Shown in pieces: positions 1 through 9,757 of a stretch of DNA of 64,000 nucleotides; positions within the stretch are counted from its first letter, which is position 1, and each line of letters starts with the position of its first letter. Where the stretch lies: positions 52,549,209-52,613,208 of the forward strand of contig CM043971.1 in assembly GCA_014529385.2 (NCBI GenBank), in the 5' to 3' direction. The notes under the pieces are model-generated. The model was not told the DNA's origin, searched no databases, and saw only the letters and a list, made by a program, of their open reading frames with translations. The DNA comes from Adiantum capillus-veneris. Taxonomy: Eukaryota > Streptophyta > Polypodiopsida > Polypodiales > Pteridaceae. A program made the position numbers and the translations under genes.

Positions 1-332
1 GTCCCTCTCCTTGTTGGCCACACTCCCCCTCTTGCCACAAAGATCACTTGCTAATTAGGTAGATTATGGGCTTTATTAACCTATTTACTAAGCTGTAAAT
101 GTGTTTGGGATGCTTCCCACTCATGTTATGCATTTCTCATTAAATTTCTCCGTTTCCAGTCATTAGTCAAGGAGCTATCAAAGAGAAACTCATAACGCAC
201 TTGTTACAATCCACTCTATATTTTTAGGAAAATATTTTCTAAATTTTAGGGGTGTTTTTTTTGGGGATCTTACATATGAAGTCATGATTTTTATTCTTTT
301 GAAATCTTACTAACAAGTGTGGGTGGTGGGGA

Positions 333-384
333 GTCTCGTGGTGATAGCCTCATATGGCTAGTGTCAGGGTTTGATTCCCCTCAA
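333..384 (+). repeat. tRNA-derived SINE-like head
   Basis: The stretch resembles the internal pol III promoter of a tRNA. A D-arm-like segment (around 337-350) is followed by a B-box-like GGTTTGATTCC at about 369-379. The 3' flank is not a tRNA acceptor stem, so a SINE head is more likely than a tRNA gene. The flanking sequence to about 900 holds no recognisable gene. Confidence 0.4.
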
Positions 385-1034
385 AATCATTTTTCTTTCT
401 CTAGTTGTGTACAAGCTAATCTCAACTTCAAGTTTACTGAAAGGGAGAAATGCACTGGAAACATTTTGCCTCATTGTACACATCCATTGCTCCATCCGTA
501 GCCTCCTCCTCTACCAAGGGTTCTATCTCTCTCATAAGAGTTTATGTGCAATTGGCAACACAAGAGCCTCTTGTACAAGTAATGAATCAACAAATCAGTG
601 ATTCAAAGCAGGTATGGACAGGTTTTCATAACGTGAAAAGTGCCAATTTGGAGAGATGCCTTGCATTTCAACCCCGATATCATCATCTCTACCTCCAATA
701 CCCATAGTCAGGTAGTGTTTCCTTGATCGACTTGTCCTAGGGTAGACCATCAAAGCTAGCAACTTTCCAATGTTTGCTGGTAGCAATTATAACAACAGTA
801 GCCTTAGTGAGCATCAACAGAGGCTTCAACATCTATCATAGCATTCAATTAGTCTTCACTAAGTTGTATCAATTGTGCAATCTAAAAGTAAATACCACTC
901 CAGAAATGGAGTGGGGGGCCTTTCCACAGGACTATTTGACACCACCTTGTCGGGTGGGATCGGCGGTCCAGGATCTCTGAAAGATGTGGACCATCCATTT
1001 ATTCCCAAGAATAAAAAGATTCTGGCCGGTCTAC

Positions 1035-1104
1035 CCCCACGATTTGAACCCACCACCTCCCAAACTAGAGACTTTGGCTCTCCCATTAAGCTATCACACG
1101 CCAC
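1035..1104 (-). repeat. tRNA-derived SINE-like head
   Basis: Read on the minus strand, an A-box-like TAGCTTAATGGGAGAGCC (1093-1076) is followed by a B box GGTTCAAATC (1050-1041), at tRNA-like spacing. No paired acceptor stem is visible. The body probably continues to about 900 on the minus strand. Confidence 0.5.
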
Positions 1105-1148
1105 TTGAAAAGAGGGTGAGAACATAGTATGATATGCCAAAAGTGATG

Positions 1149-1400
1149 GGGTGGGGATCATACGATTTTCACTTGGAGATCACTTTGGAATGGTTGGGGT
1201 CACACGATGATCACTTGGAGATCACTTTAGAATGGTTGGGGTCACACGGTGATCACTTTGGAATAGGTAGGTTCACAGGGTGATCACATCTCAATTGGGA
1301 ATCACATGGGGATCACTTGACAATGACTTGATGTTCACAATGATTTTCCTTGGAGTTCACTTTGATTGTGATCACATGACGATCACTTGGGGATTGATTC
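1149..1400. repeat. Degenerate minisatellite with GATCACTTGGAGATCAC core
   Basis: Units of roughly 45 bp built around GATCACTTGGAGATCACTTT and GGGGTCACACG repeat about five times and become more divergent towards 1400. No coding potential is seen. Confidence 0.6.
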
Positions 1401-1532
1401 GCCATCGGATGGCACAAAACCAATCCCACCGCCGCCCCTAATTAATAGCATCCATTGATCCCAGCTAACACAAGTGGTGTCAAATAATCACGAGGGGGGC
1501 CTTTGGAGGGGAGATTTCGGAACACATGAGGT

Positions 1533-1535
1533 GTC

Positions 1536-1568
<33 letters not shown>
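1533..1568. repeat. (CT)n microsatellite
   Basis: Uninterrupted TC dinucleotide run. Apart from a possible LINE scrap at 1820-1864, I see nothing convincing between here and the LRR remnant at 2281. Confidence 0.9.
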
Positions 1569-1572
<4 letters not shown>

Positions 1573-1819
1573 CCTCACAGAACCTCCTTGCACATATCTA
1601 TTGCACTTCTCTCTTATCTCTCTACATTCTTCCAAGTACTAAAGAAGTAAAAGGAACCTTGAGTCTGTGAAGAGCACAAGTCCTGAGTCTAAGAACCCTA
1701 AAGTCTTCCATTGCACCTTACAATAAATGGGCTTGTTTCCCTTCGCAGCATTTGTGTGTTGGAAGCTTTTTAGTGCAAGAAGCTGGTTCGGATTTTGAAA
1801 GGTGAAAGCGGTGAAAGTA

Positions 1820-1864
1820 GGGGGTTGTCCGTTATCCCCTACACTATTTGGCATGTATGTGGTT
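1820..1864 (+). pseudogene. Tiny LINE reverse transcriptase scrap
   Basis: One frame reads GGCPLSPTLFGMYV, which matches the conserved QGCPLSPxLF block of non-LTR reverse transcriptases and the better-preserved version at about 2933. No further RT motifs follow, so this is a short decayed fragment. Chance similarity is possible. Confidence 0.35.
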
Positions 1865-2280
1865 CTTCTTCCAAGATGATGATCAGCCAGCGACCAACCA
1901 TATCCACTACCCGCATCAGGTTCTTCTAATTCCACGATACTGATCAGCTAGCAATCAGCCATAGACAGGAAAGTGAAGGCACATCGGGTGCTTTTATCAC
2001 AGAGATCCCATCTCCACCTATGTTTTTGGTCACCCCACATGGCTATCACCCCTTAGAGCCCCAACGTTGGCCACATGAAGCTTCTCTTCATGGCTATAAG
2101 AAGGCATGTATGGTTCACCTCTACCTCTACAAATATAGACGTGCAAGCTGCTACTCACGATTTTGCTTAAGGCACTAGTAATTTTCTTCACACCTAATTT
2201 AGATAATTTGTCAGGCCTTTGAAGTTTGAGGCCTCCAACATCTACTTGCAAGGTTTTGGTAAGTCGACAATCATCTCAGT

Positions 2281-2925
2281 TGAACCATCCCTTTGCAGAT
2301 TGGGATATGCATGACCTTGTGATTGTTCCATCTTCCTAGTAACAATTGTTGTGGCACCATACCAAGTAGAATTGGCTCAATGACTTTCCTTCAAGACCTC
2401 AGCCTAGCCATCAACAACCTTTTGGGTCATTACCCACTGGGTTAGGCAGGCTGAAAGGCTTAACTTCAATTGAGATTGAGTATAACATCCTTGATGAGTC
2501 ATTGGATGTGTTGCAACTAGGTGTTGCCATGACGGATCTATAGGTTTTGCTCTTGCAAAGCAACTGATTCACATGCAACATACCAAAAACAATGGGCAAC
2601 TGCAAGTCTTTGTTAAAGCTCAACCTCAGCCACAACCATCTAAGAGGCACCATACTTTGTCACTTGGTCAACTTCCGTCACTTTTTGAGTTGCATTTGAA
2701 CTCCAACCAGCTGACTGGAAGGATCCATGAAGCCATTGGACATTGCCACAACCTACCCATGTTGGACGTTGCAAACAACAAGCTGATGGGAAGCATAGTG
2801 CCATTGCTGGGTGAGCTTACTATCCTTTCTATGTATCCAGACTGGCAGGTATAGTAGCCACACTCATCGCAGGTGCTGCTATATTCTACTTTGTTGTAAC
2901 GTATAGGAAAAGACGACATTCTATG
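2281..2925 (+). pseudogene. Decayed LRR receptor-like kinase (ectodomain and TM)
   Basis: Successive plant-type leucine-rich repeats can be read by switching frames: a CGTIPSRIGS-like repeat near 2350, GRLKGLTSIEIEYN near 2440, IPKTMGNCKSLLKLNLSHN near 2580, and an open stretch of two repeats (2660-2815). A hydrophobic segment LAGIVATLIAGAAIFYFVV with a following basic RKRRH cluster (about 2843-2920) looks like the transmembrane helix and juxtamembrane start of an LRR receptor kinase. In that family it would lead into a cytoplasmic kinase domain. Here it runs straight into LINE reverse transcriptase, so the kinase part is absent. Several stops and frameshifts show that the gene is dead. Confidence 0.7.
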
Positions 2926-3720
2926 TTGTGAGGGGGTGAAGCAAGGATGCCCCCTATCTCCGACTCTTTTTGGGATGTATGTGGATGAGTTTTCTGACTA
3001 CGTAGAGCGAGGGAGACTGAGGTCCTCAGTTAGTAGGGACATGGATTCCACTGTTTCTATATGTTGATGATATTGTGTTGATTTTTGGATCTTCAGAGGG
3101 GATGCAACATCATTTAGAGGCTTTGCACACATTTCCTCATGATAGTGGATTGTTGATCAACCTTGGGAAACCAAGTTTATGGTGTTCAACACCACATCAG
3201 AGTGGGTTACGAGGTCAACACCCACATTTACATATGACCACGAGACTATGGAATACAAAGATGCATACACCTCTCTTAGGTTAGTCTTCAGAGGATCGAT
3301 CTTTTCATTGGGAAGAGTAGCACAAACTAGACTGACAAGAGCTTATGCACCTTGGGAGGATTGGAGAGGATGTGTTGGTGCGTTCAATTTCCGAAATTGT
3401 GGACAAAGCGCTGGCTTTTTGACACCCTAATGGTTTTAGATTTTCTTTATGGAGTTGAAGTATGGGGACCCTCAGTAAACCACCATGGGAGATCTGGCAG
3501 CACGGATGGTTGGAGGTTAATGGAGAGGCATTTGGTCTCTATGATTTCTTGAATGGTTGGGCTGAGGCCTCAGTGCCACATGAGATTATCCGAGCTGAGC
3601 TAAGTGTCCCCACCCCTCATGGTTAAGGAATTGACTAGATCAGAATCCTTCATACACAACTTATGTGACCTCCCTAGAGACAAATATGCTCGACTAGATG
3701 TCGTGTGGGGTCTACTATAT
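2926..3720 (+). mobile_element. Truncated non-LTR (LINE) reverse transcriptase
   Basis: The reading frame contains GVKQGCPLSPTLFGMYVDE followed about 30 codons later by LYVDDIVLIFG, the catalytic F/YxDD box of plant LINE reverse transcriptases. Thumb-like sequence with several frame changes can be followed to about 3720. Endonuclease, 5' region and a 3' tail are not seen. It abuts the broken LRR kinase, so it probably inserted there or arrived by recombination. It is a different, more decayed copy than the LINE at 27-43 kb. Confidence 0.75.
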
Positions 3721-3891
3721 CTCAAAACTTAGGAAGAAATAAAGCAACCCAAGCTGCATCATCTCAAATGTCTTCTCCAAAGACTGCATGATGGAACGGA
3801 TCATGTCTATCCAAGAACCCATGAAGATAAGGTCGCCAACATACATGATAACAATGGCAGCCAAGTTGCCATGATATATGGAGTGGAGATA

Positions 3892-3892
<1 letters not shown>

Positions 3893-3944
<52 letters not shown>
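3893..3944. repeat. (TG)n(AG)n compound microsatellite
   Basis: TG repeats pass directly into AG repeats. This is the reverse complement of the CT/AC compound type seen elsewhere in the window. Confidence 0.9.
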
Positions 3945-3947
<3 letters not shown>

Positions 3948-4253
3948 GGGGAGCACTTGGGTCAAGCCAAAACACTCTCCCCATGGCATTCAAGAGAGAC
4001 CAACAGGCCTTAGATTTTCAAAAGAGGGAGCTATTGCAAAGGGTGCATACATTCCAAGTCTAGGATGGCCGGACATAGCATGAGCTACCACGTAAATTTG
4101 TCCCTATTAGAATGTCTCGCCTGTTTGAATATAGAATAGATTATCCTTATTGCTCTCAAAATCTTTTACTCAGAATTGGGTAGTTTCCTTGGCGAAGTCT
4201 CGTTTAAAGAATAGGGTTTTTGGTGAAGTCTCATTCAAAAGAATAGGGTGCAA

Positions 4254-4713
4254 GGGTTTTTCGTACGAGTGGAGCTGATGCGTGAGGAGGTGGGGTGGAG
4301 TCTACTACTCTATAGTGAAATCACAGCACGTGGTGGGCAAAGGTTGGACAACCGGGGCGGGGCAGTCTCTCTCCATCTCTCTTGCGCGTATGATACTAGT
4401 GAAGGGGATGGGAGTAGGGTCTCATGTGCCTGTTGTACGAGTGGAGCTGATGCGTGAGGAGGTGGGGTGGAGTCTACTACTCTATAGTGAAATCACAGCA
4501 CGTGGTGGCCGGAGGTTGGACAACTTGGGCGGAGCAGTCTCTCTCCATCTCCCTCTCTTGCACGTATGATACTAGTGAAGGGGATAGGAGTAGGGTCTCA
4601 TGTGCAGAGGAGGATGTTAGGGGCTGCATGTAAAGTGGCATGTACGCCAACAGTAGAGGACAATAGAAAAGGGGGCGAGGGGGGTGAGCCTGGTCGCAGG
4701 GCGAGCTGGCATG
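4254..4713. repeat. Tandem 172-bp repeat unit (dispersed family)
   Basis: A unit starting TACGAGTGGAGCTGATGCGT occurs at 4264 and again at 4436 (period 172). The second copy continues to about 4713. The same 285-bp block recurs at 6559-6845 with few differences. Short open frames on both strands are shadows of the repeat. I recognise no coding function. Confidence 0.75.
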
Positions 4714-4768
4714 CATGCATGTGGGTGTGCATGTGCGCGTGCGTATGCGTGTGCATGTGCATGTGTGT

Positions 4769-4971
4769 CACAAGAAGTTTTGGACAAATTCTCAGAATAA
4801 TTCCCACATTGCGACTTACTTACCTCAACATCATGAGCTTCGATGAGGGAGGCATTGCATACCTAGCTAGGTATGCGGTGCCTCTTGAGCAGAAGCTCAT
4901 GATGTCGTGCATTGTATGAAAAACATTGCAAAAGACTCCTTTTTCCTAAATGAGAAAAATTATAAATCTTC

Positions 4972-4976
<5 letters not shown>
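4769..4976. mobile_element. MITE family A copy 1 (CACAAGAAG ends)
   Basis: Begins CACAAGAAGTTTTGG and ends in the inverted form CTTCTTGTG. The centre is a strong palindrome around CATACCTAGCTAGGTATG with GCATCATGAGCTTC-like arms. Five copies lie in the window (also 11060, 12041, 24231 and 27137). No coding capacity. Confidence 0.7.
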
Positions 4977-5010
<34 letters not shown>

Positions 5011-5106
5011 TGTTTCAGACAGAGCTAGCACATGTGCAAGCTTGAGTCACTTGGAGTTTGAGACCAGTAGAGACTCGAGAGCATTCACCCTTGGAATGTC
5101 GAAGAG

Positions 5107-5395
5107 AAATTCCAAAATGGTTCAAAAGTTTCATAAGTTTCTTACGTCAAAGAAACTAGTTTCTAGGCAACTCTGCTTGAGCCTGAAAATAAGTGAATAT
5201 GCGATTAGGGTCTACGATCCTTCCTTGGCATGTTGTAGTGCATGAGTTCAATACTGTGTAATAAAATTCGCACTCACAGTCATATGTGTGTGGTGTGCAT
5301 GCATGCACACACACGCACGCGCGCGCACACACACACATGTAATAGTATCTTTAAACGCTTTGTGTATAACTATATGTGTGCATGTGCAATAAGAA
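5107..5395. repeat. Duplicate of the 10224-10480 segment
   Basis: About 290 bp, from GGTTCAAAAGTTTCATAAG through the mixed CA/GC repeat to CTTTGTGTATAACTATATG, matches 10224-10480 closely. It is therefore a third, very short copy of sequence from inside the channel-gene region. Confidence 0.8.
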
Positions 5396-5396
5396 T

Positions 5397-5468
5397 GTGT
5401 GTGTGTGTGTGTGTGTGTTGGTTTTGGGGGTTTTTTTTTGGGGGGGTTTTGGGGGGGGGGGGGGGGGG
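5397..5468. repeat. (GT)n followed by long G tracts
   Basis: A GT microsatellite leads into GGGGG-T9-GGGGGGG-TTTT and then about 20 consecutive G residues. This could form a G-quadruplex. Long homopolymers are also error-prone in assemblies. Confidence 0.8.
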
Positions 5469-5693
5469 CAATTCCATGTGCATTTGTGAATCTGTTCTAT
5501 AAACAACTAGCACTGTACACAAGGGTTGGCTAGTGCACTAATAGTACATGGAAACCATATCTTCTCTAGTTTTTGAAGGTTTAAAAGGTTGAAAGATCTC
5601 CTGATATTCTCATCTGAGGTGGAGAAACGAGAAGCATTGTTGTTTGTTATCTTCAGGAAAGCATCACTATGGATCACTATGGATCACTATGGA

Positions 5694-5695
<2 letters not shown>

Positions 5696-5743
<48 letters not shown>
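5696..5743. repeat. (TC)n(AC)n compound microsatellite
   Basis: A CT run passes directly into an AC run, preceded by three tandem copies of ATGGATCACT. The same compound order recurs at 7864, 8023, 8130 and 59529. Confidence 0.9.
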
Positions 5744-5956
5744 CAACTAATAATGATTACAAGCTTAGCACGTGATGTTGTCTTGAGCAGACTCATTAGA
5801 AGAATAAATGGCTCCTATGATGAGGTATCGGGCCAAATAGTAACCGAGACATCTTCGGTCTCAAGATTTAGGCGACCAGGCATACACAAAGGGATCGATA
5901 TAAACCACGTAGACGTTAACAGGTATGCAATAAAAAGCGCAGTTATTAACCTAGTA

Positions 5957-6266
5957 TCAAGTTATTAGCGCATCTTCCTCTCCAATACCTGGATTAGGTC
6001 TAGAATTACCAACTTCCTCTCTTGATTGTCCACCTTGCTTTGTATTAATTATAGCAGGAGAACCACGAAAGTCTGCATCTTCCTCTCCTGCAATATTGTG
6101 ATTAGGACTAGAATTACCAACTTGCGCTCTTGATTCTCCACCTTCCACTGTATTAATTATTGTAGGAGAACCACTAAAGTCAGTGGCAGCATTTGTTGTT
6201 GATGGTAAAACGCCTTCCTCTCCACTACTCTTTAATCTAGAAAAACTAGAGCGAGCAACCCACATC
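5957..6266 (-). CDS. Probable exon E of the channel-like gene (post-M3 loop)
   Basis: A pyrimidine-rich acceptor ending TGCATGTAG|G lies at 6270-6266. The open frame that follows (MWVARSSFSRLKSSGEEG..., about 102 codons) starts with one nucleotide that completes a codon. This is exactly the phase left by the donor of the M1-M3 exon at 9874. In pentameric channels the segment after M3 is a variable cytoplasmic loop, and this acidic, Ser/Gly-rich sequence would suit that. It holds two copies of a roughly 39-residue repeat (DFSGSPTIINTVEGG and DFRGSPAIINTKQGG). It ends in a stop at 5957. A donor-like CCAG|GTATTG inside could lead to a further exon. No M4 helix was found. The link to the gene is inferred from phase and strand only. 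Confidence 0.45.
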
Positions 6267-6558
6267 CTACATGCAATGGACAAAGAAGGAAACTTTAAGA
6301 ACGAAGTAAACATAGTATGCACATGCTTGCATAATCAAAGGGAATCTAATTTGTGAAATGAAATTGTACCTTTGTATCTTAAATTTTAAATTGAACCCTT
6401 TCTATATGTTCTATGCAGGGATGAACCCTTTCTATATGTTTTATGCAGGGATGAACCTTCAGAAAATAACACTGTCTGCTGCGAATCTGCCTCCACAGGG
6501 ATTTTTAAATAACCCTACACTAAAATGTGTGTGTGTGTCTTGTGTCGCATGCCACTGG

Positions 6559-6845
6559 CCTGTTGTACGAGTGGAGCTGATGCGTGAGGAGGTGGGGTGG
6601 AGTCTACTACTCTATAGTGAAATCACAGCAGGTGGTGGCCGGAGGTTGGACAACTTGGGCGGAGCAGTCTCTCTCCATCTCCCTCTCTTGCACGTATGAT
6701 ACTAGTGAAGGGGATAGGAGGAGGGTCTCATGTGCAGAGGAGGATGTTAGGGGCTGCATGTAAAGTGGCATGTACACCAACAGTAGAGGACGATAGAAAA
6801 GGGGGCGAGGGGGGTGCAAGCCTGGTCGCAGGGCGAGCTGGCATG
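6559..6845. repeat. Second locus of the TACGAGTGGAGC repeat
   Basis: Nearly identical to 4429-4713, including the CTACTACTCTATAGTGAAAT core. The following GC-rich stretch to about 7100 has overlapping open frames on both strands but no recognisable protein. Confidence 0.75.
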
Positions 6846-7409
6846 TGGGGCGATGGAAGGGAGACTAGGAGGGGGTGCACGGCAGGCAGAGAGATTGCGG
6901 AGAGGAGATCAGGGTGATGTGGAAGGTCCCTGTGTAAGACCAAGTGACGGTAGTAAAGCAAGGGTGGCTGAGGCGGGTGTTGCTTTGTGCACCCGTGAGC
7001 AGCACTTGTGCACGCGAGGTTTGCGAGGTGTAGAGCTGGGGGAGGGCGAGAGAGGTGTGAGCAGAGGGCGGGGGAGGAGATACATGCAGGAGGGGTGCGA
7101 ATATCTGGCGGCATTCATTTGAGGGAATTTCATATTAAGCAAGGCAGTAGGGGGTACCCAGCTGGGAAAAATCCAAAAATGGGGAAGAATCTTCGCGGAT
7201 GCCATGCGTCAATGAAGTGAGGAAAGGGACAACAAATGAAGAAGGGAGGTCGTGACTTAGCGTGATGCATTGCGCAGGCATGACGTGAAGCATCAACGTA
7301 GATGAAGAAGGGAGGGGACGAGTCACGACATGGCAGGGTTGTTGTTGCCGCAGGCTTTGCTTTCTACTTAATACGTGGTTTGTGCTTGACGACAACACCA
7401 ACTGGAAGC

Positions 7410-7471
7410 TAGGTTGGTTACGCAAGCTGTGAAATCAATGTTGTCTCAATCCACAGGTGTTCGATTCCTGC
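7410..7471 (+). repeat. tRNA-derived SINE-like head
   Basis: An A-box-like TAGGTTGGTTACGCAAGC (7410-7427) and a good B box GTGTTCGATTCCTGC (7457-7471) are at tRNA-like spacing. The remainder does not fold as a tRNA by eye. Confidence 0.5.
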
Positions 7472-7597
7472 GCGCGCACGCTCATCTTTCTTTTAGAGGA
7501 TGAGAGAGGTGTGTTTCAACCTTGCTTGAAGGTGAGGATGGGCGAAATGTAGTAATATAATTAGGAAGCTGCCACTAAGTAAGTAAGTAAGTAAGTA

Positions 7598-7626
7598 CTA
7601 GTATATGACCCGCGCGTTGCTGCGGC
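7598..7626 (-). mobile_element. Helitron-like 3' terminus (hairpin plus CTAG)
   Basis: On the minus strand a GC-rich, partly palindromic CCGCAGCAACGCGCGG is followed by GTCATATA and CTAG, then T. Plant Helitron 3' ends have a short hairpin a few bases before CTRR and insert next to T. A related copy at 8604-8625 lacks the CTAG. No Rep/helicase gene is present, so this would at most be a non-autonomous relic. Confidence 0.3.
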
Positions 7627-7697
7627 AAAAAAACATGGATTCGTTTATTTCATTGCTTTTCAACATTCATGTTGCAAATGTGTTGCACATACAATAG

Positions 7698-7860
7698 CAT
7701 CCCATTTCTGTAGTCTAATCCACGGACGACGAACAAAGGAGGGGTCTGTCAGCCTTGAAAGTTTTAGTTTCTTTGATGGAACTTAGCTTCATACTGAGTT
7801 TCTTTGATGGAACTTAGCTTCATATATACTGAGTTTCCGAAGGCTCGAGAGCTTAGTGTG

Positions 7861-7868
<8 letters not shown>
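7698..7868. repeat. Dispersed repeat, paired with 8377-8513
   Basis: The block from CATCCCATTTCTGTAGTCTA through ACTGAGTTTC to the start of a CT run recurs at 8377-8513. This copy also contains a 33-bp internal tandem duplication (TTTCTTTGATGGAACTTAGC twice). Both copies end in a (CT)n tail. Confidence 0.75.
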
Positions 7869-7917
<49 letters not shown>

Positions 7918-8019
7918 AATGGCCTAGACGCTCTATTAGATCCACCATTATTGTATCACTTTGGTCTCATGGGTCACTTTGGCCTTTTAAAGATGTTTAA
8001 TATAGCATTTCATCTCATC

Positions 8020-8082
<63 letters not shown>

Positions 8083-8127
8083 ACCAGGCTCACACCTCTC
8101 TCACGCAATAACTGATGTTTGAAGAGG

Positions 8128-8205
<78 letters not shown>

Positions 8206-8222
8206 ACACACACACACACACA
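7864..8222. repeat. Cluster of three (CT)n(AC)n compound microsatellites
   Basis: Three separate CT-then-AC arrays (7864-7918, 8023-8085, 8130-8222) lie within 360 bp, all in the same orientation. Open frames across them are dipeptide artefacts. Confidence 0.9.
7955..8086 (+). mobile_element. Short interspersed element with CT/AC tail, copy 1
   Basis: A conserved block GGTCTCATGGGTCACTTTGG then CCTTTTAAAGATG and ATTTCAT leads directly into (CT)n(AC)n. The same block is found at 20836-20962 and, inverted, at 19681-19776, each time ending in a CT or GA run. A common body with a simple-sequence tail suggests a retroposon whose 3' tail is the microsatellite. Confidence 0.5.
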
Positions 8223-8376
8223 CAATGACGAAGGTGGCTTGTGTGTGAAGCTGGCATGTGGAACACGATACGAGGTCAGCCTGTATTGTCCTAGGTCGTT
8301 GTAGGTCATGTTTATAGCTGAACATTGAGCAAATCCACAAAATTTTCATCAGGCAAGCTACATGATCACAAGCTGC

Positions 8377-8505
8377 ATCCCATTTTTGTAGTCTACTCCA
8401 CGGACGACGAACAAAGGACGGTCTATCGGCTTTGAAAATTTTAGTTTCTTTGATAAAACTTAGCTTCGTACTGAGTTTCTGAATGCTCAAGAGTCTGATG
8501 TGGAA

Positions 8506-8562
<57 letters not shown>
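8377..8562. repeat. Second copy of the 7698 repeat with (CT)n tail
   Basis: Diverged copy of 7698-7868 ending in a CT run (8510-8562). Confidence 0.75.
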
Positions 8563-8563
<1 letters not shown>

Positions 8564-8967
8564 CCATGCTTGCCTTTTTTCAAAGCTGCATAAAGAAAAA
8601 GTATATGACCCGCACGTTGCTGCGGTGGCCAAGAGAAAACCTATCTTTTTGGCATCCACGTTGAGTATCCACTTATTTGAATATCGAGCTCCCACACCCT
8701 TCTCCCCACAATGACATGGCTAATGTTATAGTATCATCCATAGAGTAGATAACCTCCACCCATCCCCACAACCCTCGCTCCATGTTTTGTGTTCCTGACA
8801 TCTTTGCCATGTGCAGCTTCAGTCCAAGAAAACCAAATATCTGCGTATTGATGAAGTGAGGCAGAATCCCCAGCTCTACAACAATAAAGATCTCTTTGAA
8901 ACGGGCCATCTTTAAAATGTCTGTGAAATCGGAATCGTCAGAGAACAGGCATATGCAGTGTATAATA

Positions 8968-9291
8968 TTATTCATGGAGTGCTTCATCTGGCGCTTGAGG
9001 GCTCGATCTGTAGCTGCTTGGGGCTCGGATTCTTGGATCAACCATGCGCACCCAAAAACCAACCCTGAGAAGCTCCATGTGAAGACCATAACCACCAATG
9101 TCATGAATCTTGAAGCCCATGTCTCTTAACATGCGCTTATGTAAGAGACTCACATGCTTCTTCAATTCTGAGTCTGCAACACACTTGAAGCCACAAATTG
9201 CACACTTACATGGAGAAGTGGAAAGGTCTTGGGTCACGCTTATAGAGACACAGTTAGGCTTAATGGGGATTCTCTCTGTGTTCACAGTAGC

Positions 9292-9306
<15 letters not shown>
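8968..9306 (-). other. Possible exon with a C2H2 zinc-finger motif
   Basis: An open frame of about 110 codons, preceded by an acceptor-like GTGAACACAG, contains CAICGFKCVADSELKKHVSLLH. This fits the classical C-x2-C-x12-H-x4-H zinc finger. Downstream, an alternative frame (9104-8673) stays open for 143 codons but shows no known domain. It lies on the same strand, in the presumed long intron between the M1-M3 exon and exon E of the channel-like gene. It could be a separate gene fragment. No partner exons were found. Confidence 0.35.

Positions 9307-9334
<28 letters not shown>
9294..9334. repeat. (TC)n microsatellite
   Basis: Uninterrupted TC run beside the possible zinc-finger exon. Confidence 0.9.
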
Positions 9335-9338
<4 letters not shown>

Positions 9339-9550
9339 GACAGGCCAAGCTTCAAGAGGTGCCCCGTTCTTCGACGCGTGGCAACGCTCAGCATGCGAGA
9401 AATATTTAAGCTCCATAATAAAGTAGTATAGAAGTATATATGTGAGAATTAATTGTGGAAGATTTCTGATAGACATGCATCCTAGGTATCTCTTTTGATT
9501 AACCAACTTAAGACTTGTAAGCCCTTGAGTCACTTATGAAAGCTTAGGAT

Positions 9551-9757
9551 CAGTGTTTGGGAAAAATGTGTCTCAGCTTAATATCATGCCGTTTTCAATT
9601 TCAAAAATGCCGGCTGAAGGCAAGGGGAAAAGGAGAAATTCGACTTTAAAATAGAGAACATTAGTGTAAAAATCCTAAAAATAAACCTGATTTTCTAAGA
9701 TTTCTTTCAAGAAAGGGAATTTTGTACGTTTGGAAAAATGATTTTTCCCGAACACTG
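9551..9757. mobile_element. hAT-type MITE (family B) with 8-bp TSD
   Basis: A 207-bp element with terminal inverted repeats CAGTGTTTGGGAAAAAT and ATTTTTCCCGAACACTG. It is flanked by a perfect 8-bp target duplication CTTAGGAT (9543-9550 and 9758-9765). CAGTG-like ends and 8-bp duplications are typical of the hAT superfamily. It has no ORF. A diverged inverted copy lies at 14825-15040. Confidence 0.85.

Noticed and set aside
1035-1104. A functional tRNA gene
   Set aside because: A and B boxes are present but no acceptor-stem pairing is visible, so a SINE head fits better.
5669-5968. Plus-strand frame with GIHKGIDI, reminiscent of M23-type peptidases
   Set aside because: Only a few residues match, there is no second metal-binding motif, the frame starts inside a microsatellite and it overlaps the minus-strand exon E. 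Most likely chance.
6728-7205. Overlapping Pro- and Gly-rich ORFs on both strands
   Set aside because: They stem from GC-rich repeat sequence. No splice signals, domain or homologous motif supports a gene.
8010-8583. Long frames encoding RERERE, HTHTHT, CVCVCV or SLSLSL
   Set aside because: These are direct translations of CT/GA and AC/GT microsatellites and carry no evidence of being proteins.
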